Assembly (NCBI RefSeq): GCF_000025485.1
Contig: NC_013852.1
Location: forward strand, 38,243 to 102,242
Direction: 5' to 3'
Length of the DNA: 64,000 bases
Source: Allochromatium vinosum DSM 180
GTDB lineage: Bacteria; Pseudomonadota; Gammaproteobacteria; Chromatiales; Chromatiaceae
The notes under the pieces were generated by a model. That model worked only from the letters and a program-made list of their open reading frames with translations. It was not told the origin of the DNA and ran no database searches. Made by a program: the position numbers and the translations under genes. Below, piece by piece: positions 1-10,900 of this stretch (position 1 is the first letter of the stretch; each line of letters opens with the position of its first letter).

Positions 1-771
1 CGCGGGATTCACCGACCGCGACAGATGCAGCGTGGCGTGTTGAGCATCAAGACGAGTCGACCCCGCAAGGGCCGCACGGCGCGCTACGACGACAGTCTCG
101 GGGACGACGGCTATTTCAGCTACGCCTTCCAGGGCGACGATCCCAACAACCGCGACAATCAGGCGTTGCGGGAGTCCTTCGAGGATCAGAGCCCGCTGAT
201 CTACTTCTACGCCCTGCTTCCGGGGCTGTACCAGATTCTCTATCCCTGCTACCTGATGGACTGGGATGCTCTCGCCTTGCGCTATAGCGTGGCCGTGGGC
301 AGCCAATTCGAGTTCACCCGCTCCGGCGAGATCCGTGCTGTCACCCAGCCCATCGACCGGCGTTACAGCACCATCGAGGCCAAGGTTCGGCTGCATCAGG
401 CCGAGTTCCGCGAGCGCGTGCTGACAGCCTATGACCGGCGCTGTGCGATCTCGGGGCTACCGATCCCGGATCTGCTCCAGGCCGCGCACATCATCCCCGA
501 CCGCGACGAGCGCGGACGCCCGGAGGTCAGCAATGGGCTCTGTCTCTCGACACTGCATCACACGGCCTACGATCGCCATCTTCTCGGGATCGATCCGGAT
601 GGCGTCATCCACATTGCTGAAGCTGTGCTTGCGCAGCAGGACGGGCCGACGCTGGAGCGTGGGATCAAGGCGTTTCACGGGCAACGGATTCAGTTGCCGA
701 GACAGGAGAAGGATTGGCCGAATCGGGAGTATTTGGCGGAAAGGTTTGAGATGTTTGAAGCAAATCGCTGA
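1..771 (+). CDS. HNH endonuclease, 5' end cut by window edge
   Basis: Reading frame is open from base 1; the first in-frame ATG is at 25, so the N-terminus is probably outside the window. The C-terminal third carries an HNH_2-type nuclease core: C-A-I-S-G-L near residue 140, A-A-H-I-I-P near 153, then N-G-L-C-L-S-x-L-H-H and a final H in D-R-H-L-L. This domain cuts DNA using one metal ion. It lies 49 bp upstream of a type I restriction operon on the same strand, so it is probably a second nuclease of the same defence cluster. The target is unknown. Confidence 0.8.
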   Translation, partial: RGIHRPRQMQRGVLSIKTSRPRKGRTARYDDSLGDDGYFSYAFQGDDPNNRDNQALRESFEDQSPLIYFYALLPGLYQILYPCYLMDWDALALRYSVAVGSQFEFTRSGEIRAVTQPIDRRYSTIEAKVRLHQAEFRERVLTAYDRRCAISGLPIPDLLQAAHIIPDRDERGRPEVSNGLCLSTLHHTAYDRHLLGIDPDGVIHIAEAVLAQQDGPTLERGIKAFHGQRIQLPRQEKDWPNREYLAERFEMFEANR

Positions 772-819
772 AAACGACTTGTATCGACGCTGCATTGATC
801 GTTTCCACGGAGATCAGGA

Positions 820-3800
820 ATGACCGAACTCACCTCCAGCAACTTCAGCTTCCTTCGGTCCTACGAACACCAGCTTGACCGTCTCGGAGCGCTGGCCGAG
901 CGTTATTTCGCCGACGATCCTAACACCTGCCTGATGAAACTGCGCCAGTTCGGTGAAGAACTCGGACGCCAGACCGCCGCGCGTGTGGGGTTGTTGACCT
1001 CGCCCGAAGAGCCACAATCCGACCTGTTGCGCCGCCTCAAGCTGGAGCGCGCGGCCCCGCCCGAGGTGATGGATCTCTTTCATCAGCTTCGTATCGCCGG
1101 GAATCGCGCCGCTCATGCCATCCTCGACGATCATCGTGAGGCGCTGACTGCGCTCAAGATCGCGCGCCAGTTGGCCATCTGGTTCCATCGCAGTTTCGGG
1201 CCGGAAGCCGACTTCAAGCCCGGCCCTTTCCGACCGCCGGAGAACCCGCAAGCCGCATCTCAGGCGCTCATCGAGGAGTTGGAGCAGCTACGGCAAGAGC
1301 GTGCAGGACTCTTGGATGCAGCGACACAGGCGCGCGAGCAGAGCGAAGCCGCCGCCCGCGAGCGTGAGAGTGCCGAGGAACGCGCCCAGCGGCTCGCCGA
1401 AGAGCGGGCGTTGTGGGAACACTTGGCTCAGGAAGCCGAGGACGCGAAGAACGCCGCTCTGGCCGATCTACTCAAACTTCAGCAGGAAGCCGAGTCCGCA
1501 TCGACCCAGGTTCGGCAGCAACAGCGTAAGCGCGCTGAACAGGCCGCCAAGTGGATCGATCTCGATGAAAAGGCCACACGAGCCATCATTGATGAGCGGT
1601 TGCGCGCACGGGGCTGGGAGGCCGACACCCAGACACTACGCTACAGCCAGGGCGCGCGCCCGACTCCCGGTAAGGCGATGGCTATCGCCGAATGGCCGAC
1701 CACGAGCGGTCCCGCCGACTATGCGCTCTTTCTCGGCTTGCAGTGTCTCGGCACTGTCGAGGCCAAACGCAAGCGCAAGAATGTGTCGTCGTCGCTGGAT
1801 CAGGCTGAACGCTACGCGCGCGACATCCAACTCGACGCGAACGAAGCCAAGCCCGTCGGCGGCCCTTGGTCGGACTATCAGGTTCCCTTCGTCTTCTCGA
1901 CCAACGGACGCCCCTATCTCAAGCAGCTAGAGACCCACAGCGGTATCTGGTTTCGGGATGTCCGCAAGTCGACCAATCTCAGCCGCGCCTTGGCGGACTG
2001 GCCGACCCCGGACGGCTTGAAGGCCATGATGGAGATCGACATCGAGGCCGCCGAGCAAAGCCTTCGCACCCAAGGCATGGATTTCGGGTTTGCTCTGCGC
2101 CTCTATCAGCAGAACGCCATCGAGGCCGTGGAATCCCGTCTCGCGCATGGGGTTCGCTTGATGCTGGTGGCGATGGCGACCGGCACCGGCAAGACCAAGC
2201 TCTCGATCGCCTTGCTCTACCGCTTGCTGACGGCCAAGCGCTTCCGGCGCGTCTGCTTCGTCGTCGATCGCAGTGCCCTGGGTGAGCAGACCGGTTCGGA
2301 GTTCGCTTCGACCCGTGTGGTCGGGACCAAGACCTTTGCCGACATCTTCGACATCAAGGGACTGGAGACCACGGCTCCCGAACCCGAGACCAAGGTCCAT
2401 ATCTGCACCATTCAGGGACTGGTGCGCCGCGTGCTCTACAACGAGGATCCGGCCGATGTTCCGCCGGTCGATCAGTACGACCTGATCATGATCGACGAGT
2501 GTCATCGCGGCTATCTGCTCGACCGCGAGCTGTCGGACGGGGAACTGAACTTTCGCAGCGAAGCCGATTACATCTCCAAGTACCGCCGTGTCCTGGAGCA
2601 CTTCGATGCGGTCAAGATCGGTCTGACCGCGACGCCCGCCCTGCATACGGTCGAGATCTTCGGCGATCCGATCTACACCTATTCCTACCGCGAGGCGGTC
2701 GTCGACGGTCATCTGATCGACCATGAGCCGCCGATCCGCATCGTCACCGAGTTGGCCCAGAACGGCATCCACTTCGAGCCGGGGCAGTCGGTCCATTTGC
2801 TGAACACCAAGACGGGTGAAATCGAACTGGCTCATCTGCCCGATCAGGTCGATTTCGAGGTCGAGGCGTTCAACAAGCGCGTCATCACCGAAAACTTCAA
2901 CAAGGTGGTGACTCAGGAGTTGGCCAAGCATATCGATCCGGCCCTGCCCGGCAAGACGCTGATCTTTGCCGCGACCGATGCCCATGCCGATATCGTCGTC
3001 GAACAGCTCAAGCTGGCGTTCAAAGAGCAGTACGGCGAGATCGAGGATGCCGCAATCCGCAAGATCACCGGCAGTGTCGACAAGGTCGGGAAACTGATCC
3101 GCGAGTACCGCAACGACGACTTGCCCAAGATCGCCGTCACGGTCGATCTGCTGACTACGGGTGTCGATGTGCCGGCCATCACCAATCTGGTCTTTCTGCG
3201 CCGGGTCAACAGCCGCATCCTCTATGCCCAGATGCTCGGACGCGCCACGCGCCGCTGTGACGAGATCGGCAAGGAAACCTTCAGGATCTTCGATGCGGTC
3301 GATCTGTACGCCAACCTCCAGGCGCTTAGTGACATGCGTCCGGTGGTGGTCAATCCTTCGATCAGTCTGGAGCAACTGTTCGCCGAACTGGCGAGCGTCG
3401 AGGATGATGAGCACCGCGCCGAGATCCGCGATCAGATCCTCGTCAAGCTGCGCCGGCGCTTGAGCCGGTTCACGGATGAAGCTCGCCTGAAGTACCAGCA
3501 AGAGACCGGCGAGACTCCCGAGGATACCCTGAAGCGGCTCGCCGACAATCCGCTCGCCGAGACTGCCGCTTGGGTAGCCGAGCGCCCGAATATCGGGCCA
3601 CTGCTCGACTGGACGCCCGAGTCCGGCCCCGTGCTGGTCCCGATTTCGACGCACGACGATCAGGTCATCGACGTGACGCGCGGCTACGGGGAGGCGGCCA
3701 AGCCCGAGGACTTCCTTGAGGGCTTCGTCGGCTATATCCGAAACAACCTGAACCAAGTGGCGGCCTTGAAGGTGATCGCCCAACGTCCAAGCGCGCTGAC

Positions 3801-4206
3801 ACGCGCCGATCTGCGCGCACTGCGCCTGGAATTGGATAAACTGGGCTACTCCGAGGCCAATCTACGCCGTGCTTGGCAGGAGGCGAAGAACGAGGAGATC
3901 GCCGCCTCGATCATCGGCTTCATCCGGCAGGCGGCTATCGGCGATGCCCTGGTACCCTTTGAGGAGCGCGTTCGCGCCGCCACGCAGCGGCTGATGTCCA
4001 AGCACGCCTGGACCGATCCGCAACGCCAGTGGATTCAGCGCATCGCCAAGCAGATCGAGCGCGAGTTGGTGGTCGATCGAGAGGCGCTGGACCGCGAGCC
4101 GTTCGCGGGCTTTGGAGGATTCAAGCGCCTCAATACTGTTTTCGACGGCCAGATTGAGGCCGTTCTGACCGAATTTAGCGAAGAAGTGTGGAGAAAGACC
4201 GCGTGA
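820..4206 (+). CDS. hsdR: Type I restriction enzyme, R subunit
   Basis: 1128 residues. Residues about 10-110 resemble the DUF4145 domain often fused to HsdR, followed by a Gln/Glu/Ala-rich coiled coil (about 150-240). A PD-(D/E)XK nuclease core is visible (P-A-D-Y near 297, V-E-A-K-R near 313). The SF2 translocase has Walker A M-A-T-G-T-G-K-T near 451, D-E-C-H near 559 and a late motif around G-R-A-T-R-R. HsdR translocates and cuts DNA when HsdM/HsdS recognise an unmethylated site. It overlaps hsdM by a few bases, which suggests translational coupling. Confidence 0.96.
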   Translation: MTELTSSNFSFLRSYEHQLDRLGALAERYFADDPNTCLMKLRQFGEELGRQTAARVGLLTSPEEPQSDLLRRLKLERAAPPEVMDLFHQLRIAGNRAAHAILDDHREALTALKIARQLAIWFHRSFGPEADFKPGPFRPPENPQAASQALIEELEQLRQERAGLLDAATQAREQSEAAARERESAEERAQRLAEERALWEHLAQEAEDAKNAALADLLKLQQEAESASTQVRQQQRKRAEQAAKWIDLDEKATRAIIDERLRARGWEADTQTLRYSQGARPTPGKAMAIAEWPTTSGPADYALFLGLQCLGTVEAKRKRKNVSSSLDQAERYARDIQLDANEAKPVGGPWSDYQVPFVFSTNGRPYLKQLETHSGIWFRDVRKSTNLSRALADWPTPDGLKAMMEIDIEAAEQSLRTQGMDFGFALRLYQQNAIEAVESRLAHGVRLMLVAMATGTGKTKLSIALLYRLLTAKRFRRVCFVVDRSALGEQTGSEFASTRVVGTKTFADIFDIKGLETTAPEPETKVHICTIQGLVRRVLYNEDPADVPPVDQYDLIMIDECHRGYLLDRELSDGELNFRSEADYISKYRRVLEHFDAVKIGLTATPALHTVEIFGDPIYTYSYREAVVDGHLIDHEPPIRIVTELAQNGIHFEPGQSVHLLNTKTGEIELAHLPDQVDFEVEAFNKRVITENFNKVVTQELAKHIDPALPGKTLIFAATDAHADIVVEQLKLAFKEQYGEIEDAAIRKITGSVDKVGKLIREYRNDDLPKIAVTVDLLTTGVDVPAITNLVFLRRVNSRILYAQMLGRATRRCDEIGKETFRIFDAVDLYANLQALSDMRPVVVNPSISLEQLFAELASVEDDEHRAEIRDQILVKLRRRLSRFTDEARLKYQQETGETPEDTLKRLADNPLAETAAWVAERPNIGPLLDWTPESGPVLVPISTHDDQVIDVTRGYGEAAKPEDFLEGFVGYIRNNLNQVAALKVIAQRPSALTRADLRALRLELDKLGYSEANLRRAWQEAKNEEIAASIIGFIRQAAIGDALVPFEERVRAATQRLMSKHAWTDPQRQWIQRIAKQIERELVVDREALDREPFAGFGGFKRLNTVFDGQIEAVLTEFSEEVWRKTA

Positions 4207-5666
4207 GCGAAACCGTGACCCGCGACATCGTCGCCAAGCTCTGGAACCTGTGCCATATCCTGCGCGACGACGGCGTGACCTATAACGAGTACGTCACGGA
4301 GCTGACCTTTCTGCTCTTTCTCAAGATGATGCGGGAGACCGGACACGAGAGCCGTTTGCCGCTGGGCTATCGCTGGGAAGAACTCGCCAGCCGCACGGGC
4401 CTGGACCAGCTTGAGTATTACCGCGACCTGCTGCTCAATCTGGGCAGCACCAAGAAGACCCACGATCAGACGATCCTGTCGATCTTCGCCGACGCCAACA
4501 CCAAGCTCCGCAAGCCCGCCAATCTCAAGGCGCTGACCACGGCCATCGACAAGCTCGACTGGTTCGAGGCGCGTGAAGAGGGTTTGGGCAACCTCTACGA
4601 AGGTCTGCTGGAGAAGAACGCCGCCGAGAAGAAGTCCGGCGCCGGGCAGTATTTCACTCCGCGCCCGCTGATCGACTGTCTGGTCCGGCTGATGAAGCCC
4701 AAGCCCGGCGAGGTCATCCAAGACCCGGCAGCGGGCACCGGCGGCTTTCTGGTTGCTGCTGACCATTACATGAAACAGAACGACAAGTTCTTCGATCTCG
4801 ACGAGAAAGAGATCCTGTTCCAGCAGTACAGCGCCTACAAGGGCGCTGAACTGGTGCCCGACGCTCACCGCCTGTGCCTGATGAACCTGATTTTGCATGG
4901 CATCGAGGGGACGGTGACATGCTCCGATACGCTCTCGCCGGATGGGCTGGCACTCGGCAAGGCCGATCTGATCCTCAGTAATCCGCCGTTCGGCACCAAG
5001 AAGGGCGGCGGGAAGCCGAATCGGGCTGATTTCTCGATCACGAGCGATACATCGAACAAGCAGTTGGCATTCGTCGAGCATATTGTCCGGGCGCTCAAGA
5101 AAGGCGGACGTGCCGCTGTGGTCGTGCCCGATAACGTGCTGTTCGAGGACAACACCGGGCGACGGCTACGGACTTGGATGATGGAGCTTTGCGACCTGCA
5201 TACCATCCTGCGCCTGCCGACCGGCATCTTCTACGCTCAGGGCGTCAAGACCAACGTGCTGTTCTTCACGCGCGGCCAGACCGACAAGGCCAATACCGAG
5301 TCCGTCTGGGTGTATGACCTGCGCGCGAACATGCCCGCCTTCGGCAAGACCCGCCCGCTGACCGTGAAGGACTTCGAGGAGTTCGAAGCGGCTTTCGGTA
5401 ATGATCCTTACGGCAAGGCCGAGCGCACCGACCAGGGCGAAAGCGGGCGCTTCCGTTGCTTCACGCGCGAGAAGATCAAGGAACGCAACGACAACCTCGA
5501 CATTGCGTGGTTGCGCGATGAGAACGACGACATCGAGGAGCGGCTGACCGAGCCGGAGGATATTGCGGCGGCCATCATGGGCCATCTGCGCGCGGCGTTG
5601 GAAGAGATTGAGGGATTGACGGAGGAGATCGAGGTGGAGGCTTTGGTGCCGGAGGAGGCGGCGTGA
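4203..5666 (+). CDS. hsdM: Type I restriction enzyme, M subunit (N6-adenine methyltransferase)
   Basis: About 487 residues. SAM-binding motif D-P-A-A-G-T-G-G-F-L and catalytic N-P-P-F mark an N6-adenine DNA methyltransferase of the HsdM family, with the HsdM N-terminal helical domain in front. I prefer the GTG at 4203: it forms a GTGA overlap with the hsdR stop and has GGAG upstream. A second in-frame GTG at 4188 would add five residues. It forms the methylase with HsdS and joins HsdR for restriction. Confidence 0.96.
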   Translation: MSETVTRDIVAKLWNLCHILRDDGVTYNEYVTELTFLLFLKMMRETGHESRLPLGYRWEELASRTGLDQLEYYRDLLLNLGSTKKTHDQTILSIFADANTKLRKPANLKALTTAIDKLDWFEAREEGLGNLYEGLLEKNAAEKKSGAGQYFTPRPLIDCLVRLMKPKPGEVIQDPAAGTGGFLVAADHYMKQNDKFFDLDEKEILFQQYSAYKGAELVPDAHRLCLMNLILHGIEGTVTCSDTLSPDGLALGKADLILSNPPFGTKKGGGKPNRADFSITSDTSNKQLAFVEHIVRALKKGGRAAVVVPDNVLFEDNTGRRLRTWMMELCDLHTILRLPTGIFYAQGVKTNVLFFTRGQTDKANTESVWVYDLRANMPAFGKTRPLTVKDFEEFEAAFGNDPYGKAERTDQGESGRFRCFTREKIKERNDNLDIAWLRDENDDIEERLTEPEDIAAAIMGHLRAALEEIEGLTEEIEVEALVPEEAA

Positions 5667-7009
5667 GTTTTAGTCACGATGTTGAAGACTTGGTCGCGGA
5701 CTCGAATGATCGTCTGCACGCTACTGCTGACTGGTGGGAGCGAGTCCCATTAGGGGATGTCTGTGACATTTTGAACGGATTTCCATTCAAATCCCAACAC
5801 TTTAACAACAGTGAAGGTGCACCAGTAATTCGTATTCGTGATGTAACCTCTGGGTTTTGCAAAACTTTCTACAGTGGGGATATTCCGGTAGGTTACTGGG
5901 TGGAACCTTTTGACATGGTGGTCGGTATGGACGGCGATTTCAATTGTCGTCTTTGGTCTTCAGAGCGCAGCTTGCTCAATCAGCGTGTTTGCAAGCTGAC
6001 GCCGCATGAGGATTTTTTGGATAAGAAATTTCTTTCCTACGTTCTTCCTGCCTACTTGCGCCTGATAAACGATCATACTCATTCCATAACCGTAAAGCAT
6101 TTGTCATCAAAGACAATTGCAAAGATACCATTTCCTCTACCGCCACTTGCCGAACAACGCCGCATCGTCGCCAAGCTGGATCGCCTCTTCGAGCGTACCC
6201 GTCGTGCGCGTGAGGAGCTATCGCATATTCCGCGACTGATCGAGAATTACAAGAAAGCGATTTTGGTGGCGGCTTTTCGCGGGGATTTGACGAAGGATTG
6301 GCGTGAAAAGAGGGGGTTGCCAATGCCTAAAGAAGTTAAGCTTGGCGAGGTGGCCAAAAAATTATCTTATGGTACTTCTGCAAAATCTTCTAAATCTGGA
6401 GATGTCCCTGTTCTTAGAATGGGTAATATTCAGAATATGCGTATAGATTGGAAGGATCTTGTTTACACATCAGATGTCGAAGAAATTGAAAAATATAGCT
6501 TAAATGCTGGCGATGTGCTTTTTAATCGAACAAACAGTCCTGAGCTTGTTGGCAAAACCGCTATTTATAAAGGCGAGAGACCTGCTATTTATGCGGGCTA
6601 TCTGATAAAAATAAAATGTGGAAATCGATTGGTTCCCGAATACTTGAACTACTGCCTTAATAGTCCATTAGGGCGATCTTATTGTTGGCGCGTTAAATCG
6701 GATGGCGTCAGTCAGTCTAATATAAATGCTAAAAAACTTGCAGATTTTTCATTTTTGCTGCCAACGCATGATGAGCAGAAAGAGATTGTTTTTCGCATCG
6801 AAAAAACGCTAGATTGGCTAGATTCTTTGGTAATAGAGGAACGACAAGCTTCGCACCTCCTCGATCACCTTGACCAAGCTAACCTCGCTAAAGCCTTTCG
6901 TGGCGAGCTGGTTCCGCAAGATCCGAGTGATGAGCCAGCATCGGTGTTACTTGAGCAGATTTACGCGGATCGTGAAAAGCAGGTAAAGATTCGGAAAAAT
7001 AAAAATTGA
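5663..7009 (+). CDS. hsdS: Type I restriction enzyme, specificity subunit
   Basis: 448 residues. Two target recognition domains, each starting with a V-x-L-G-x-V motif (near residues 27 and 225), are separated by the conserved helical repeats with P-L-A-E-Q-R-R-I-V near 158 and D-E-Q-K-E-I-V near 370, then F-R-G-D-L / F-R-G-E-L. This determines a bipartite recognition site. The start is GTG in a GTGA overlap with hsdM. Base composition drops sharply toward AT within this gene, strongest in the second TRD, as is common for horizontally exchanged recognition domains. Confidence 0.95.
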   Translation: MSFSHDVEDLVADSNDRLHATADWWERVPLGDVCDILNGFPFKSQHFNNSEGAPVIRIRDVTSGFCKTFYSGDIPVGYWVEPFDMVVGMDGDFNCRLWSSERSLLNQRVCKLTPHEDFLDKKFLSYVLPAYLRLINDHTHSITVKHLSSKTIAKIPFPLPPLAEQRRIVAKLDRLFERTRRAREELSHIPRLIENYKKAILVAAFRGDLTKDWREKRGLPMPKEVKLGEVAKKLSYGTSAKSSKSGDVPVLRMGNIQNMRIDWKDLVYTSDVEEIEKYSLNAGDVLFNRTNSPELVGKTAIYKGERPAIYAGYLIKIKCGNRLVPEYLNYCLNSPLGRSYCWRVKSDGVSQSNINAKKLADFSFLLPTHDEQKEIVFRIEKTLDWLDSLVIEERQASHLLDHLDQANLAKAFRGELVPQDPSDEPASVLLEQIYADREKQVKIRKNKN

Positions 7010-7027
7010 TAATTTATATCGCAAGCT

Positions 7028-7939
7028 ATGGCCAATATAACAGCAAACATATCAATAAATTTTGATAAACCATTGACTGCTTATGTTTTAGTTATGGGCG
7101 GCTGGTATCCTACCTGCTTTACTCCAAGCGGAGTTGTTTTGCTAGATAGATGCGTGTTAAGCAAGCTATATCTTTTGAAGCAAAAAGGCATTCAGATTAA
7201 AAGTGAAAGAGATCATCACAACAAATACTGGCTAAACTTTTTGAATCGTTCTGATTTGATTTTAAATCCTGTTTTGTGCGAAATTGAAAGTCAATATAGG
7301 AGGCATCCAATTTTTTCAGAATTTCGTTTTAGTTTTGACAATGCATGCGAACTTATTAAATCTGTTCTGCCTGAATCGAAAATCATTAGTTACGATGATA
7401 TAAATTATTTTGCAGCTTTCGAGGCTATTTCTGAAAGATCAAATAGATTTTCAAAAGAAAGCCAGTTTCTTGTTGATGTTTCTCAGTTATTGAAAAATAG
7501 AACTTCCAAGAAAAAAATCATTGAAATAGAAAATAAGATAGTTGAAGTTTATAAAAGTTGCGGATTGAACGGTTTTTCGATAGCTTTAATCTTGGCGCTA
7601 TCTTGCCTTTACGAAAAAGAAGATGGAAGTCAACCGCTGATAGGTAGAAAAATAATAAAGCCTAAAGAAAATTACTCCGAATTAGATGCTTACAATTCTT
7701 TATCTGATATTTTTGCTTTAGAAATTTTGGCTTTGTCTAATGGGTTGGGTTCAAGCACTTTATCCTACTGTACTAGAGATAAAAATCTTGCTGCTTTATG
7801 GTGTTCTTTAAAATTAACTCCAGGCGTATGGAGTAATGGCGTAAGTAAATTGGAATTTTTGATTGATGATAAATTATTTCCAAGGCTATCAAATGAAAGA
7901 ATAGCTGAACTAAAAGAAAGAATAGAAAACAGCATTTGA
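7028..7939 (+). CDS. Very AT-rich protein with possible PIN-like nuclease fold
   Basis: 303 residues, 18 bp after hsdS, with strikingly AT-rich codons (many AAA, AAT, TTT, ATA) compared with hsdR/hsdM. I see a PIN-like order of acidic residues: an early L-L-D-R-C-V-L-S-K (near 37), a middle C-E-I-E (near 80), D-I-F-A-L-E-I-L near 223 and a late C-T-R-D-K-N-L near 247. PIN domains are RNA/DNA nucleases. The assignment is by eye and could be wrong. Position suggests an accessory effector carried with the restriction operon; the ribosome site is weak. Confidence 0.6.
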   Translation: MANITANISINFDKPLTAYVLVMGGWYPTCFTPSGVVLLDRCVLSKLYLLKQKGIQIKSERDHHNKYWLNFLNRSDLILNPVLCEIESQYRRHPIFSEFRFSFDNACELIKSVLPESKIISYDDINYFAAFEAISERSNRFSKESQFLVDVSQLLKNRTSKKKIIEIENKIVEVYKSCGLNGFSIALILALSCLYEKEDGSQPLIGRKIIKPKENYSELDAYNSLSDIFALEILALSNGLGSSTLSYCTRDKNLAALWCSLKLTPGVWSNGVSKLEFLIDDKLFPRLSNERIAELKERIENSI

Positions 7940-7950
7940 ATTTGATAGTT

Positions 7951-10900
7951 TTAATTTGTATCTCTGTATTCAATCTCCGCCAACACCAACTCCCACCGCT
8001 CACACCGTAACCCCTCATCCCCCTTCGCCGTCCTGACCAACACCGCCGCCACCCGCACCGTCACGATCTCCCCGACTGGCGGCTGGAACTTCGCCGCCAT
8101 CCGCGCGACCACAACCCCGTGGCGATCGCCCAACTCCCAGCCCGGCTGTCCGTCGCGCCGGTTCATCGGACGCAGTTCGAGCGGATCGCCGACCTCCAGG
8201 GCCGCCAGCGCCCGATGGATCGGCGCATTCGGGGCGAATCGGCCCGGCCAGTCCAGATAGACCATCGAGGGATCGGCGACCCAGATCCGGTGATCCAGCC
8301 CTGGTTCCAACTCCGGCACCGTCGGTCGCGTGCGCAAGGCCAGCCCCTCGGTCGCGCGCACGAAGGGATGCCGCCCGTCCAGCCGCTCGCACAGCGTCAG
8401 ACTGCGCCGCGCGCGGGTCATGGCCACATAGTAGAGCCGGCGTTCGTCGTCCCCGCTCGACCAGCCCCCGCCATCGAGGATGAGCACATGGTCGAACTCC
8501 AGTCCCTTGGCGCGGTGCGCGGTCATCAGCACCATCGGGCCATTGGCCCTGGACTCGGCCATCGTCCGGCCCCCGCTGCCGAACTCGTATAGCGCCTCGA
8601 TCAGATCCTCGACGACGCGCCGACCTTCGGGCGCGGCTGATTCGGTCTCGGCGATGAACTGGGCCAGCGCGGCGCGAAAGGGATGCTCGATCAGTCCGTC
8701 AACCGGGAGGCCGTAACGGCGTCGGAACCAGCGCGAGAGGGTACGGGCGCGCACGAGCACCCGGCGCTTGGCCGTGCGGCGCTGTTCGCCGCGCAGCAGA
8801 TCGAGCAGCCCGTGGCCTTCGCGCGTGCGATGGAGGTCCGGCTGATGGTCGTCACGCAGCAGCCGCACCGGGACACCGCGCCGTCGGCAGAGCGCGGCCA
8901 GCGGCTCCAGGTCTTTCCACTGCCGCGCGATCACCGCGAAGCGCCCCCAGCGTCCTTCGGGCGTGGTGTCCTCGACCGCATAGAGACGCTGAAGCTCGGC
9001 CAGCGCGATCTGGGCTTCGAGCCGGGGATCGGCGGAGACGTCGAGCACCTGCACCCGTCCGCCCGTGACCGGATCACGCTCTTCCAGGTCGCCGCCGGCC
9101 GGTCGCTCGCGTCGGGCGTGGTCGATGCGAATCGCTTCGTCCGTCTTCATCCGGTCGCGCGCCGGGGCGATGACGCGGTTGGAGCAGGCGATGATGTGAC
9201 GGGTCGAGCGGTAGTTTTCGATCAGCTGATGGCGGCGGGCCTGGTAGTCGGTCTCGAACTGGCGGATGAAGCGCATATCGGCCCCGCCGAAGGCATAGAT
9301 GTTCTGGTCGTCGTCGCCCACGGCCATCAGCGACAGGCGATCCTCTTCACTGTCGAGCGCGCGCCCGGCCACGGCGCTGATGAGGTCGTAATGCTCGCCG
9401 TTGATGTCCTGATACTCGTCGATCAGCAGGAAGCGCAGTCCGGCCAAGAGCCGATCCCGCTCGGTCGATTCGCTGACATCCTCGCGCTCGGCCTGTTTCA
9501 GCCGCGCCGTGGCCTGGCGCAGCACGGTCGTGAAGTCGATCTTCTCACCGCGTTCCAGGGCCACGGCGTAGCTGGTGCCGGTCAGGCGCATGGCCAGACC
9601 ATGCACCGTCTGCACGCTGACGCCGACGGCTTCCGGCCCGACCAGCGCCCAGAGCCGGTGGCGGATCTCGGAGACCGCCGATCGGTTGTAGGCGAGCACC
9701 ATGATGTCCTGCGGATGGGCCATGCCCTGGCGCAACAGCCACGCGACCCTATGCACGATCACGCGCGTCTTACCCGAGCCGGGACCGGCGAGCACCAACA
9801 GACTGCCCTCGGGCGGGGCGGCGACGATGGCTTGCTGGGCGGGGTTGCGCAGATCGACCAGGATGCGCCGATGAGCCGCTTCCGAGGTCGCGATCTCCAG
9901 GATCTCCTTGCGTCCGGCGAAATGGCGGCGGATGAACTCGCCGCGTTCCAGGCGGAAGTAATCGGCGATGAACTGCATCGCGGCCTGGACCTTGACCGCC
10001 CCGAGCCGCGCGTACTCGCCCATGACGTGCACCTGAACGATCTTGTCGCGGTAGTGCAGGTCGAGTTCGGCGTAATCGCCCTTGCTGAACTGGCGGCGGC
10101 GGGCCTCGCTGTTGAGCGTGATGTTCATCGCCGAGCGGAAGAGCGCCTTGCCGCGCGAAAGTTTGAGGACTTCGTTGGCGTCCAGATAGAGCAGGGCGGA
10201 CGAGAGCGCCCGGTCCCAATCCTTGATCTCCAGATCCTGGAGCGTGAGATCCCCTTTCAAAGAGTCCTCAAGGTCACGCTGCTTGAACACCACCTGTAGG
10301 TTGTTGCCCTGGCGGACGCGATAGACATACTCGACCAGCGCCTGAGCGAAGCGTCGGCGGCGCTCGCTGATCAACTCGATCGAACTCCAGGGGCGCAGCA
10401 GTTTGATGTAGCGGTTGTCGGCCCCGGCCGGGCGCAGCTTCAGGAAGGCCCGTTGTCCGTCGCCGTCTCCGTCGCCAAAGGCTTCAGCGAAGGACTTGAG
10501 CAGGCGTGTCAGGCGCTGGGGATCGAGGTCGGTGTGCGTCTCGCGGCGCAGGGTGTCGCAGAGGCGGCGCACATTGAGGATCTGCCACCCTTCATCCTGG
10601 TCGGCGTCCGGCGCGGCCTCGCGCAACTGCGCAATCAGGGCCGTTTCCAGGCGCGTGAGTTCGTCGAGCCGGTCGCGCGTGGCCGGGTCGCGATAGAGGG
10701 TGACGCCGATCTCGGTTTCGTTGGCGAGCAGTCCCCATTGGTCGAGCTCGCGCAGCATGGCCCGGAGCCGGCGCGAATCCAGCCCGGTGGCCAGCATGAG
10801 ATCGTCGGTCGAGCGGCTTTCATCGTCTCCGGCCTCGATCAGTTCGCGCAGGATGGCTTCATAGGGCGCAATCTCGGTCTGAGGGCCGAGCCGCTTGCGC

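Noticed and set aside
1927..3783. 618-residue minus-strand frame inside hsdR
   Set aside because: Antisense shadow of hsdR, no motif, no ribosome site.
8683..10299. 538-residue + strand frame opposite the helicase fusion
   Set aside because: Shadow frame of a GC-rich gene; composition is that of an antisense third-position frame.
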